Shown piece by piece: positions 8,713 through 17,409 of a stretch of 60,886 nucleotides of DNA. Within the stretch, counting starts at the first letter, position 1, and every line of letters starts with the position of its first letter. The DNA is from a bacterium (lineage in GTDB: Bacteria > Myxococcota_A > UBA9160 > SZUA-336). The position numbers were made by a program, and so were the translations under genes. Below the pieces are notes generated by a model. It searched no databases, was not told the origin of the DNA, and saw only the letters and a list, made by a program, of their open reading frames with translations. The stretch lies in contig JAAELY010000440.1 in NCBI GenBank assembly GCA_024226335.1, positions 1-60,886 of the forward strand. Reading direction: 5' to 3'.

Positions 8713-10431
8713 TCAGAGGCTAGCAATCCGTCCGAGAATCCACTCCCGTCTCCAGAGCACCAGAATAAAGAACACCAAGAATCCGAAACTGATGACCTGA
8801 GCCACTCTGTGCGGAAGGGGTGCTCGGTACTGGAGATCGACACGTGTCCTGCCGCGAGGCACCCGGATCTCGATCGCACCCGACGGCGCCGCCCGCGGCT
8901 GCGCAGGTGTGTCGTCGAGAGTGAGTTGCCAGCCCGGATAGAACCAGCGCGCAACGACGATGCTCGTGGGTTCGGTCGCCTGGACATGGAAGACCGTATG
9001 AGAACCGTGATCCGTCTCCACGCGAAGCGATGCCTGGGGTCGGGTAGAAATGACTGGACCGAGTACGGGCCGATCGCGAACCCAGGCCTTGGGATTGGCA
9101 CCACGAGGCAGAAATTCGTGACCGACCGTGACCTTCTGTCGACCGACACGAATCGACTCGGGCGCTACGAATTTCTCGATTCGAGTCCAGGCCTCGGGAT
9201 CGAAATGCTTGGAACGGGAGAGTGCCGGCCAGGCGTTTGCGACAAATAGAACGAAGAGCACGAGTTCGACGGTGAAGACGCGTTCTGCGGATTTTCCGCG
9301 CAGAAGCAGGGCGAAGCCCAGAGTCGCTGCGATCGCAGTCACGAGCGCCAGCGGACCGAGCATCCGCCAGGGAAACTGAAAGTACGGAAGCAGCGGAACA
9401 CTTTCCCAGATCGGAGTACTCGCAGAGGTCAGCATGAATGCGAAACCGAGCATGCCGGCGATCGCCCCGACTAGCAACCGCTTCTTGCGCGGATCGATAT
9501 CGACTCGGTACAGCGCGTAGAGAGCGGCAAGGAAGATCGCGGGTGTCAACAAGCCCACGCCGGAGAGGTGCCCGTACAGGAGGTGACTGACGAACGGCTT
9601 GAATTGTATGTGGAAGTCAAACTTTCCGCCGAGCAACTGGTCTGTTCGCACGAGTTCCATGAACCAGTTGGCGGGCAACCAGAAAAAGGCACTCATTCCA
9701 AGACCGGTCGCAATCGCCAGGCCCGCTACACGCAGCGCTGCTGCCCGCAGTGGCGCCAGGTACAGCATTCCCCCGGCGATCAACGCCGTTCCCAATGCGA
9801 TCAGCGCCGTGAGGTTGTGGCTGAGGATCGACAGAGCCAGCCCCCCAGCCAGGGCCGCAAAAGCCGCGCGGGGACGCGTCGCTGCAGTCAGAACACCGAG
9901 CACGACCAGAGGGATCAGGCACAACGCAGCGAACTCGGCGTTCGCGTTGCGCGTCAACTTGTCGGCGATCAGGTAGGGATGAAGGACGAAGCCGTACAAG
10001 CCGACGCGAACTGCCGCCCCCTCAACTCGACCCACTGACCCCGAGTTTGCGCTTGCGTCATCGAGTGAAGCACGCAACATACTCCGCGCCGTCAGTAGCG
10101 AAACTACCGTCAGCACAATCAGGAGAAGGCTCGAGCCGGTCGGAATCGAACCCACGGCCCACGAAGCCAGGGACGCCCCGAGCGAGAACAACGGCGCGTA
10201 GAACAGAAAGACCGGAGAGCCGTAACCCGCGTACAAGTTCTCGGACCAGACCGGGGGAAACTGGCCCGCAAGCAACGCAGATTGGTATTCCGAAACGCGA
10301 ACTAATTCCGTCTGCCAGTCGTGCCCCTCCGGATACCCGTACAAGATCAAGGGCAGGCAGGAAATACCGACCCCTATCCAGGGAAGAAAACCGAACCAGG
10401 CGTGGATGCGTTGTGCGCTTGCCTCTTTCAC
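8713..10431 (-). CDS. PTPS-related polytopic membrane protein (YfhO/glycosyltransferase-C-like)
   Basis: A 572-residue polytopic membrane protein with about a dozen hydrophobic segments and a soluble C-terminal beta-rich part. The first loop carries DWQTELVRVSEYQSAL and GQFPPVWSENLYAGYGSP, the signature of the '6-pyruvoyl-tetrahydropterin synthase-related' membrane family, a GT-C-type fold despite the name. The frame is open to 10800, but that region is the DUF423 gene. The GTG at 10431 overlaps the DUF423 stop as GTGA and is the likely start. A role in transferring sugars to lipid or wall polymers is inference. Confidence 0.75.
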   Translation of the reverse strand: MKEASAQRIHAWFGFLPWIGVGISCLPLILYGYPEGHDWQTELVRVSEYQSALLAGQFPPVWSENLYAGYGSPVFLFYAPLFSLGASLASWAVGSIPTGSSLLLIVLTVVSLLTARSMLRASLDDASANSGSVGRVEGAAVRVGLYGFVLHPYLIADKLTRNANAEFAALCLIPLVVLGVLTAATRPRAAFAALAGGLALSILSHNLTALIALGTALIAGGMLYLAPLRAAALRVAGLAIATGLGMSAFFWLPANWFMELVRTDQLLGGKFDFHIQFKPFVSHLLYGHLSGVGLLTPAIFLAALYALYRVDIDPRKKRLLVGAIAGMLGFAFMLTSASTPIWESVPLLPYFQFPWRMLGPLALVTAIAATLGFALLLRGKSAERVFTVELVLFVLFVANAWPALSRSKHFDPEAWTRIEKFVAPESIRVGRQKVTVGHEFLPRGANPKAWVRDRPVLGPVISTRPQASLRVETDHGSHTVFHVQATEPTSIVVARWFYPGWQLTLDDTPAQPRAAPSGAIEIRVPRGRTRVDLQYRAPLPHRVAQVISFGFLVFFILVLWRREWILGRIASL

Positions 10432-10796
10432 GACTTCGCGCTGCTTCGCGCCCACCAGGGCAGAGAAATCCATCCGGCAATCAAGCACAGGCCCCCGAGA
10501 GGCGTCACGGGGCCCAGCACACGCGGCAAGCCCAGAGCCAGAGCGTAGATCGAGCCCGAAAACAAGAACACGCCCGCAGTGAAGAGCGAAGCGGGAAGAT
10601 GCACTTTGCGCCCGTTGACGACTCCAACGAGGCCCAGGGCCAGGATCGCCAGGCTGTGGAGCAGGTGGTACAGCACGGCCGTATCCCAGGATGCCAGGAT
10701 CTCGGGGGTCAGGTGCTCGCGCAGCCCGTGCGCGCCGAATGCGCCGGCGGCAACACCGGACGCTCCCAGGAATCCTGCAACTCCGACCCAGCTCAA
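10428..10796 (-). CDS. DUF423 small membrane protein
   Basis: A 122-residue protein with four membrane helices and the DUF423 (YgdD) signatures GAFGAHGLREHL, ASWDTAVLYHLLHSLAIL and a glycine-rich LPRVLGPVTPLGGL. The start is a TTG at 10796 preceded by GGAGGG at good spacing, with TAGACT about 24 bases before it. It is the first gene of an operon that continues, through a GTGA overlap, into the PTPS-related protein and the metallophosphoesterase. Function is unknown in the family. Confidence 0.88.
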   Translation of the reverse strand: MSWVGVAGFLGASGVAAGAFGAHGLREHLTPEILASWDTAVLYHLLHSLAILALGLVGVVNGRKVHLPASLFTAGVFLFSGSIYALALGLPRVLGPVTPLGGLCLIAGWISLPWWARSSAKS

Positions 10797-10862
10797 GCAC
10801 CCTCCGATGAGTCTCAGTCTAGCAAGGGTTCCCGCGAAGTCCGGGCAGTGTCCAGCAGACCG

Positions 10863-12215
10863 TCAACGCTTCTCCTTGCGTCCGCACCACGGACAGAAGT
10901 GCCAGAACTCTCGTGACACGGACCAACGACAGCGCGGGCAGCGATCGGAAAGTTCGGCATCGCTCCAGACTCGGCGAGGTTTCTGTTTGCACAACGGACA
11001 GTAGCGCATGAACTTCCGCAGCTGGCCATCGCAATCGCGACGCGTGCAGTTCCGTTCGGCCAGGGGGTCGAAACGCGGTTCGCGGCCGTTGCCTTCGAAC
11101 CGACCTGCGTAGCACCAGGGGCAGGCTTTCCACTCCGCCTTCACACCTCGTTCACAACTCGGACACACGAGCGGGAAGCGGGTGATCTCGCGAAAGGAGT
11201 TTTCCGAACTGCCACACCACGGACAGAAGCTCATGGTCTCGGCAATCGGCCCTTCGCAACCATGGCACTCGAACTTCATGCCGAGTCGCGCGCCGTGGCG
11301 CTTGCGGAACAAGCGAGCCTGAACTTCGAGGGGCGACGGTGGCTCGATCTGCTTGCGACTCTTTCGAGGTTTGGGTGTCCGGTTGCGTTCGATCTTGCGC
11401 ATCGCCGCATCCCACGCGTCTAGAAACTCGACACCATTGCGGTAGCGCTTGCGGGGGTTGAATTCGCAAGCCTTGCGAATCACGGGATGCAGGGGTTCGG
11501 GTACCCGTGACTGGAAACGCGGGTAGCCGCGAGGGGGCCAGTCGAACGGCCAGGAAAGGAGCTTGCCCGAGAGCAGATCGTACGCGATCACGCCGACCGA
11601 GAACACATCCGATGAAAGGCTGGGACGGCCATAGGCCTGTTCCGGCGCCATGTATCCGAGAGTACCCACTTCCGTCATCGTGATCGTACCGGCCTTCGCG
11701 AATACCGACGTGCCAAAGTCAGCAAGCGCCGCGCGACCATCCGCAAAGATCAAGATGTTCTCGGGTTTGAGGTCCCGGTGCATCAGGCGTCGCTCGTGAG
11801 CATACGCCAGGCCCGAGATCACGTCGCCGATTACCCTCAACGCCACGTTTGCCGAGCGACGCGCGCCCGCATAGCTCGCAAGATTGATGCGAGCCAGATC
11901 GGTTGCGATCAAGAAGCGCCCGTCGAGCCAGTCGGCGTTGCGTGTGCCGACGATGTTCGGATGCGACAGGTTGGCCGCAATGCGCGCCTCGCGTTCGATT
12001 GCCGCGCGACCGTGCTGTTCGACCACCTCTTTAGAGGTGATCTTCAGCGCCACGACGCGGTTCTCGACTGTATCGCGCGCCGACCACACGTCTGCGAACG
12101 CACCGCTACCCAGATGCCGCTCCAGGCGGTATTTCCCCAGGCGCAAACCCTTGCGCAACGCCTTTGCCTGCAGAAGCGATCGAGGCGGCGAGTGTCTTGC
12201 CGCCGTTACCTTCAA
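10863..12215 (-). CDS. Ser/Thr protein kinase with a C-terminal zinc-ribbon array
   Basis: A 450-residue Hanks-type kinase. The glycine loop LGSGAFADV (35-43), VALK with Lys58, HRDLKPEN with Asp148 and ADFG with Asp166 are all intact, and GTLGYMAPEQ is the activation end, so it should be active. Residues 280-297 are a basic linker. Residues 317-444 hold four zinc ribbons built from paired CxxC knuckles (317/320 with 331/334, 351/354 with 365/368, 390/395 with 406/409, 426/429 with 441/444). There is no membrane segment. The start is a TTG overlapping the MaoC stop as TTGA, so the two are translationally coupled. The target is unknown. Confidence 0.85.
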   Translation of the reverse strand: MKVTAARHSPPRSLLQAKALRKGLRLGKYRLERHLGSGAFADVWSARDTVENRVVALKITSKEVVEQHGRAAIEREARIAANLSHPNIVGTRNADWLDGRFLIATDLARINLASYAGARRSANVALRVIGDVISGLAYAHERRLMHRDLKPENILIFADGRAALADFGTSVFAKAGTITMTEVGTLGYMAPEQAYGRPSLSSDVFSVGVIAYDLLSGKLLSWPFDWPPRGYPRFQSRVPEPLHPVIRKACEFNPRKRYRNGVEFLDAWDAAMRKIERNRTPKPRKSRKQIEPPSPLEVQARLFRKRHGARLGMKFECHGCEGPIAETMSFCPWCGSSENSFREITRFPLVCPSCERGVKAEWKACPWCYAGRFEGNGREPRFDPLAERNCTRRDCDGQLRKFMRYCPLCKQKPRRVWSDAELSDRCPRCRWSVSREFWHFCPWCGRKEKR

Positions 12216-12694
12216 CTGTAGATGAGCCGGGACAAGCTCTCGGCCACACAGGCCGGCTTCGCCTCGCCCTCGATCTCGATCACGACCTTCTGCTTGAGCT
12301 GGATCGTATTGGGTGCCACGAGGTCTGCCGACATCAACTCGCGGTTCGCGCGAATCGTCGCATCCACCTTGACCGGGTTCGGGAAGCGAACTTTGTCGAG
12401 TCCGTAGTTCACACCCATGATCACGCCTTTGTAGGCCTCCGGATCGCTGTTCTCGATGCTTCCGGAGAGAAGGGGGAGCATAGAGAGCGTCAGATAGCCG
12501 TGAGCGATCGTCACCTTGTAGGGAGAGAGCTTCGCGGACTTCTCGGGGTCGATGTGAATGAACTGATGATCACCGGTGGCGTCGGCAAACAAGTTGATTT
12601 GCGCTTGCTCGACCTTGTGATCCTTGCTCGGTCCTTCGTTCTCGCCGACCAGTTTTTTGAATCTCTCGAGTGCGGCTTCTGCGTTGCTGGGCAT
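12212..12694 (-). CDS. MaoC-family (R)-specific hydratase
   Basis: A 160-residue single hot-dog hydratase. The catalytic motif ADATGDHQFIHIDPE puts the Asp at 42 and the His at 47, as in (R)-specific enoyl-CoA hydratases and NodN-like proteins. It probably hydrates enoyl-CoA in fatty-acyl or polyester metabolism. GGAGGACCCCCT sits just before the ATG. It shares four bases with the kinase that follows. An acyl-CoA enzyme in one operon with a protein kinase is unusual, but co-regulation is all that can be inferred. Confidence 0.87.
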   Translation of the reverse strand: MPSNAEAALERFKKLVGENEGPSKDHKVEQAQINLFADATGDHQFIHIDPEKSAKLSPYKVTIAHGYLTLSMLPLLSGSIENSDPEAYKGVIMGVNYGLDKVRFPNPVKVDATIRANRELMSADLVAPNTIQLKQKVVIEIEGEAKPACVAESLSRLIYS

Positions 12695-12817
12695 AGGGGG
12701 TCCTCCGCTCGCCCGGATGGGCGTGGTTCGAATCCCAGTGTATACAACCGCCGCGCTCCCTCAAGCGGTGAATCGGGGCCCGATACACGGACCTGGCCCG
12801 GGGCCCCAAAACGGGGC

Positions 12818-12823
12818 TATTCT
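12818..12823 (+). promoter_or_regulatory. -10-like hexamer TATTCT before arsC
   Basis: TATTCT ends six bases before the ATG at 12830; no Shine-Dalgarno sequence lies between them. Confidence 0.3.
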
Positions 12824-12829
12824 CACGGA

Positions 12830-13177
12830 ATGGCAAAGCCCGTTCTCTACCACAATCCGCGCTGCTCGAAGAGTCGAGCGGCCAAGCAGTTGCTCGAAGA
12901 ACGCGGAATCACCATCGAGATCGTCGAGTACCTGGAGGCGCCGCTCTCGCGCGCCGAACTCGAGAAATTGATGAGAAAGCTCGATCGGCCGATCGCCGAG
13001 TGGATTCGCACGGGCGAGGATGCGTTCAAGGCGCGCGGATTGAGCCTGGAGACGCCCGAGGCGGAATTACTCGACGCGGTGGCTGAAGAGCCCCTTCTGA
13101 TGGAGCGCCCAATCTTCGCGAGTGGCGATCGGGCGGTCGTCGGACGGCCGCCGGAACTCGTACTCGATCTCGTCTAG
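12830..13177 (+). CDS. arsC: ArsC/Spx-family arsenate reductase-like protein
   Basis: A 115-residue thioredoxin-fold protein of the glutaredoxin-dependent ArsC type. The catalytic cysteine is Cys12 in NPRCSKSR, and the anion-binding arginines lie in LLMERPI and AVVGRPPE, so the reductase residues are all present. It would reduce arsenate to arsenite with glutathione/glutaredoxin. No arsR, arsB or acr3 gene is adjacent, and ArsC-fold proteins without an ars operon can have other roles. The start follows a -10-like element with no ribosome site. The next gene begins nine bases later. Confidence 0.85.
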   Translation: MAKPVLYHNPRCSKSRAAKQLLEERGITIEIVEYLEAPLSRAELEKLMRKLDRPIAEWIRTGEDAFKARGLSLETPEAELLDAVAEEPLLMERPIFASGDRAVVGRPPELVLDLV

Positions 13178-13186
13178 ACCGGACCT

Positions 13187-14107
13187 TTGAGCGAGCCGAA
13201 GCAGGGCTTTAGAAGCTGTAGTCAACAAAGCCTGGACGTCGCTGAACCCCTGTTGGGCAGCGCCGGATCGAGCGAGTATTTCGCCGCGGTATCGTGGCCC
13301 AAGCCGCTCTGGGACCCCGGCACGGCGGCACTCTCGGAGGGTCTGCCCGAGGAACTCAGTGCGCTCGAAAAGGCTCAGAAAGCCGGCGGTAGCCAGCTGG
13401 CGCTGAGGGTTTTTCAGCGAGAACCGGGCACATCGCGAGAGGGTGTTGAATTGCTCTGCATCCGACCTGGGGATTCGCGATCCATGCGACGAACAGAGAT
13501 CCCGATCGGCTCGGTGGCCCGCGAGCTCGAGTCCTTCCTTTCCGGAGAGGCCAGAGGGGCGGAGGTCGCCACACCCCAGATTCTGGTCTGCACGGACGGG
13601 CAGCACGATCGCTGCTGTGCGGCGCACGGCCGAGCCTTTTTCGAGGCACTTCGCGAAGTGGTCGAGAGCAGCGGTGCGGCGATCGGCCTGGCCGAATCGA
13701 GCCATCTGGGCGGACACCGGCTCGCGGCGACCTGCATCGTGCTTCCCGCGGGCAGAATGTACGGCCGACTCCGACCGGAAGATGCCCCCGCTCTGATCGA
13801 AGCGGTGCAACTCGATCGCGTGTGGCTCCCCCGCTATCGCGGGCGCATGGGTTTGACTGAACTGGAGCAGATTTCCGAAGCCGAAACCTGCGCGCGAAAC
13901 CCGAATGAACGGCCGGTGCAGGCTCAGATCAGCGGCGATTCGGCGATGATTGAACTCGATACCGACGGCCAGCGACTGTGCGTTGAGTACCGACGCCAGG
14001 CGTTCGTCTCGGCTGCTGGGTGCGCGAACGCGCCCACCGAAACTCGCATGCGCTGGGCGCATGTGCGAACCGTCAGAACTTCAGGCCGGACTCCTGGACG
14101 AGCTTGA
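13187..14107 (+). CDS. Sucrase/ferredoxin-like family protein (thioredoxin-fold 2Fe-2S type)
   Basis: A 306-residue member of the Suc_Fer-like family. The core is CTDGQHDRCCAAHG (Cys135, 143, 144) followed by SSHLGGHRLAATCIVLP, the pattern seen in thioredoxin-like ferredoxins of this family, which probably bind a 2Fe-2S cluster. The N-terminal Cys11 region SCSQQS is also conserved in the family. The start is taken as the TTG at 13187, nine bases after arsC, so the two are likely co-transcribed. Its last 35 bases overlap the convergent DAHP synthase gene. The physiological role is unknown. Confidence 0.78.
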   Translation: MSEPKQGFRSCSQQSLDVAEPLLGSAGSSEYFAAVSWPKPLWDPGTAALSEGLPEELSALEKAQKAGGSQLALRVFQREPGTSREGVELLCIRPGDSRSMRRTEIPIGSVARELESFLSGEARGAEVATPQILVCTDGQHDRCCAAHGRAFFEALREVVESSGAAIGLAESSHLGGHRLAATCIVLPAGRMYGRLRPEDAPALIEAVQLDRVWLPRYRGRMGLTELEQISEAETCARNPNERPVQAQISGDSAMIELDTDGQRLCVEYRRQAFVSAAGCANAPTETRMRWAHVRTVRTSGRTPGRA

Positions 14108-15194
14108 GCCTCTGCGCGTAGGCATCGCGGACGATCTGTGCGTCGCGAACGAAGTGCTCGAGCTCCGGAAGCAGTAGCGCCTGAGGACCGTCGCAGAGAG
14201 CTTCGGCCGGGTTCGGGTGAAAGTCGACCAGCACCAGGTTCGCTCCGGCGATCACTCCCTGTGCGGTCACGTGGTGAATATCGAGCAATCCGTCCGGAGC
14301 TACGACCTTTTTACCGACGGAATGCGATGGATCGATACACACCGGCATGCGCGTCAACCGCTTGACGACAGGCACGGATCCAAAGTCGACGAAGTTGCGA
14401 TGCGGATCACCGAGGTTCGTCTTCATGCCTCGTAGACAGAAGATGATCTTGTGATTTCCGCCCGAAGCCACGTACTCGACGGCGTTCAGCGATTCTTCGA
14501 GCGTAATACCCATACCGCGCTTGAACAGCACGGGGTATTCGTGTTGAGCACCGACGTCCTTGAGCAGCTCGAAATTCTGAGCGTTCCGGGTACCGATCTG
14601 CAGCATGACGCCGGTCGGCCTCCCGGCGTCTTCCAGAGCGGTATCGATCTCTTCGATCTGCGCGCTGCTCGTCACTTCCATGGCGACGACTTTCATCCCG
14701 TGTTTACCGGCTAGTTCGAATAGGAATGGCAGACAGGTAGCGCCATGGCCCTGGAAGTCATAGGGACTCGTGCGGGGCTTGTAGGCCCCGGCCCGGGTCG
14801 TATTCAGGCCGATTCCCTTGAGCTCGCGGAACATGGTGTCGACGTTCTGGCGCGTATCGACAGCGCAGAGACCGGCGAAGATGTGAAAGCTGTCTTGACC
14901 GAAGTGAACCCCGTTGTACTCGAAGCCGATCGCCTCGGCCTGACCTTCGTGCCGGCCGATCGATCGATAACGCTCGCGGATCCGGATGACTTTCTCGACC
15001 GCCGAGAACTCCTCGAACGGGCCCTCGGGGACCGATCCGGTGGAACCGAGTAGATACACCTCGGTGAGTCCGCGCGTGGTCCCCTGGATCGCCCGCACTT
15101 CCGTCTGAACGTCGGGATAGCGCTTCGCCATCTCGATGACTTGCCGGACCTCTGGGCCGTCCGGAAGGATGTCTGCTTTCATCACGATGATCAT
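14073..15194 (-). CDS. aroF: 3-deoxy-7-phosphoheptulonate (DAHP) synthase, type I-beta-like
   Basis: Condenses phosphoenolpyruvate with erythrose 4-phosphate in the first step of the shikimate pathway. The 373 residues start with a ferredoxin-like regulatory domain (1-70), then the TIM barrel with AGAYKPRTSPYDFQGHG (135-151), LQIGTRNAQNFELL, FKRGMG and IDPSHSVGKK. The stretch after the RGM motif differs from the common RGI...RNTLD form, so this is a divergent member. The start is the ATG at 15194, nine bases after a TAGAAT element and with no ribosome site. It is divergent from the TonB receptor. Confidence 0.9.
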   Translation of the reverse strand: MIIVMKADILPDGPEVRQVIEMAKRYPDVQTEVRAIQGTTRGLTEVYLLGSTGSVPEGPFEEFSAVEKVIRIRERYRSIGRHEGQAEAIGFEYNGVHFGQDSFHIFAGLCAVDTRQNVDTMFRELKGIGLNTTRAGAYKPRTSPYDFQGHGATCLPFLFELAGKHGMKVVAMEVTSSAQIEEIDTALEDAGRPTGVMLQIGTRNAQNFELLKDVGAQHEYPVLFKRGMGITLEESLNAVEYVASGGNHKIIFCLRGMKTNLGDPHRNFVDFGSVPVVKRLTRMPVCIDPSHSVGKKVVAPDGLLDIHHVTAQGVIAGANLVLVDFHPNPAEALCDGPQALLLPELEHFVRDAQIVRDAYAQRLKLVQESGLKF

Positions 15195-15203
15195 TGCGCG
15201 CGA

Positions 15204-15209
15204 ATTCTA
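15204..15209 (-). promoter_or_regulatory. -10-like hexamer TAGAAT (minus strand) before DAHP synthase
   Basis: On the minus strand TAGAAT ends nine bases before the ATG of the DAHP synthase, which has no Shine-Dalgarno sequence. Confidence 0.33.
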
Positions 15210-15300
15210 TCAGTTTCTTCGGGCGTAGCCCGCGCCGCGGCGACAGGCTCGGTCAACCTGGAACCCCTGTGGTAGAGTCCGCCCCGATTGGGAGGTTGGA

Positions 15301-17403
15301 TTGAAGCTGGATCGACACCCGGATTGCCGGTTCCGGGGAGCTGCGAACCTTCCGAGCGCTATCGCGATCGCAACGGCCGCACTGCTCCTCACCTGGGTTT
15401 GCCCACAGTTCACATCTGCGAGCGAGAGCGACCCCGGCGAGATCACCCTGTACGAAACCGAATCCGCGCGCTCTCCTTCCCGCCTGCTCGAGACACCTCA
15501 GGCCATTTCCGTGATCTCCCGCGAGGAGATCCACCAGGTTCGACCGGCCGTCACGATCGATGAAGCCGTCGATCTCGTTCCCGGCGTATTCGCTCAGGGC
15601 GGACGCAACTTCGCACAGGACAGCCGCGTGTCGATTCGCGGCTATGGCGCACGAGCCACGTTTGGAGTGCGGGGTATTCGCCTGCTGGTCGACGGGGTTC
15701 CGAACACCCTGGCCGACGGTCAGAGCGAGGTCGATTCCCTGGACCTCGCCTTCACCGAGCGCATCGAGATCAGCCGTGGCCCGATGTCCGCTCTGTACGG
15801 AGGTAGCGGTGGCGGAACGATTTCCGTCCAGACTCTGTCTCCCAGCGAGGTACCGCGCTACGAGGCTCGAGTGTTGTTCGGCAGTGATCACCTCTCGCGC
15901 TACTCCGCCACGACGACCGGCACCCTGGCCGAGACAGGCTATGCCTTTGGACTCGCCTGGACACGAGCGGGCGGATATCGCGACCACTCGCGCTCCAGGC
16001 AGCAGGTCCTGTTTTCAAAGCTCGAGCGCGAACTCGCGGGTGGCACCCGCCTGCAGGGCATCTTCTCCAGCACCTGGGCGCCAGAAGCCCAGGATCCCGG
16101 GGGTTTGAAAAGCCTCCAGGTAGAAAGCGACCGCAGCCAGGCGCGCGCGGATGCGATCACGGGCGACTCGCGCGAGAAGCTCAACCAACAGAAACTCTCG
16201 CTCTCTGCACGCCACGCATTCGGTGAATCCCGAGAACTCCGCGCGATGATCTACGGGTTGCAGCGCGACTTCAGCAATGCGCTGCCGAACTTCGTGGACA
16301 AACGTATTGATCTGGACCGAAGTGCCGGTGGCCTTGGACTGCTGTGGATCGACCGGAGTTCGCCGGTCCGTTTCACCTTCGGACTCGACCTCGATATCCA
16401 GAAGGACCAGCGCAGCGAGTACGGAAACGATAACGGTCTGCGGGGTTCGCTTCGCGTGCGCCAATCCGAAACGGTGCGCTCTGTCGGGCCCTTCGGAATG
16501 GCGGAATTCGACCTGGACTGTGGTCTCGGGTTCGTCGCGGGCGTGCGCTACGACTGGACGGAGTTCAAGGTAGGCGATCGCTTCGTAAACGGTGGCAGCG
16601 GTGATCACTCGGATCGACGCCGCTTCCGCCAGCTTTCTCCGCGTTTTGGCATTCACTTCGGGCGTTCACCCGCGTTCAATACCTACGCCAACCTCTCTAG
16701 CTCGTTTCGCGTCCCCACGACGACAGAACTCGCAGAGGCGGATGGCGGGTTCTCTTCCAACCTCGATTCCGAGAGCACTCTCGGTTTCGAGATCGGCGCC
16801 AAGGGCGTGCTCTCCGAACGCCTGTACTACGACCTGGCCGTGTTCGACTTGCGCATCAAGGACGTGGCCGTCGGCTACACAGATGCATCCAATAGCGATC
16901 TATTTCGCGACGCGGGAGAAGTGCGACGCCGCGGTGCAGAACTCGGCCTTTCACTTCTACTGACACCCGTGCTCAGCCTGCGCCTGGGCTACACCTACGC
17001 GGACTATCGCTACAAGGACTTCGACTTCCTTGACCTGAACACTCCGGCGTTCGTCGAATACGACGGAAATCGCGAGCCAAACACACCGCAGCATTCCCTG
17101 AGTAGTGAACTGCGTTACGACCCCGGCGAAGGTCCGTTTGCCGTCCTGTCGTTGCGCCACTATGCAGATATCGAAACCAACGACGAGAACAGCGCCGAGT
17201 CCCCCGGGGCGACCCTTTTGGATCTCGGCCTGGGTTGGCGCTTGAAGCGGGATCGCACTACATGGATTCCATTTCTCGGCGTGCGCAACTTGAGCAAGGT
17301 CGAGTACGACCAGACACTGCGACCCAATGACTTCAATTCACGCTTCCACGAACCCGCGCCCGAGACGGAACTGTACATAGGTCTGGAACTCTCGCTGGAC
17401 TGA
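15301..17403 (+). CDS. TonB-dependent outer-membrane receptor
   Basis: A 700-residue outer-membrane receptor. A signal peptide ends at about residue 41 (FTSASES). A plug domain follows, with LETPQAISVISREEI, RVSIRGYGARATFGVRGI, LVDGVPN and RGPMSALYGG, then a long beta-barrel ending in an amphipathic strand (YIGLELSLD). The closest general type is the siderophore/FecA group; the ligand is not deducible. The start is a TTG preceded by GGGAGGTTGGA. No tonB/exbB or ABC uptake gene is nearby. It is convergent with the phosphotransferase gene, with a six-base gap. Confidence 0.92.
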   Translation: MKLDRHPDCRFRGAANLPSAIAIATAALLLTWVCPQFTSASESDPGEITLYETESARSPSRLLETPQAISVISREEIHQVRPAVTIDEAVDLVPGVFAQGGRNFAQDSRVSIRGYGARATFGVRGIRLLVDGVPNTLADGQSEVDSLDLAFTERIEISRGPMSALYGGSGGGTISVQTLSPSEVPRYEARVLFGSDHLSRYSATTTGTLAETGYAFGLAWTRAGGYRDHSRSRQQVLFSKLERELAGGTRLQGIFSSTWAPEAQDPGGLKSLQVESDRSQARADAITGDSREKLNQQKLSLSARHAFGESRELRAMIYGLQRDFSNALPNFVDKRIDLDRSAGGLGLLWIDRSSPVRFTFGLDLDIQKDQRSEYGNDNGLRGSLRVRQSETVRSVGPFGMAEFDLDCGLGFVAGVRYDWTEFKVGDRFVNGGSGDHSDRRRFRQLSPRFGIHFGRSPAFNTYANLSSSFRVPTTTELAEADGGFSSNLDSESTLGFEIGAKGVLSERLYYDLAVFDLRIKDVAVGYTDASNSDLFRDAGEVRRRGAELGLSLLLTPVLSLRLGYTYADYRYKDFDFLDLNTPAFVEYDGNREPNTPQHSLSSELRYDPGEGPFAVLSLRHYADIETNDENSAESPGATLLDLGLGWRLKRDRTTWIPFLGVRNLSKVEYDQTLRPNDFNSRFHEPAPETELYIGLELSLD

Positions 17404-17409
17404 GTCCGA

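Noticed and set aside
10432-10800. N-terminal extension of the PTPS-related protein up to 10800
   Set aside because: The extra 109-123 codons are low-complexity Arg/Pro/Gly and coincide with the DUF423 gene in another frame, which has a clear ribosome site and family motifs.
15195-15300. Possible cobalamin or other riboswitch before the TonB receptor
   Set aside because: The 107-base region has no recognisable B12-box or other conserved riboswitch core and is too short for a full cobalamin aptamer plus platform.
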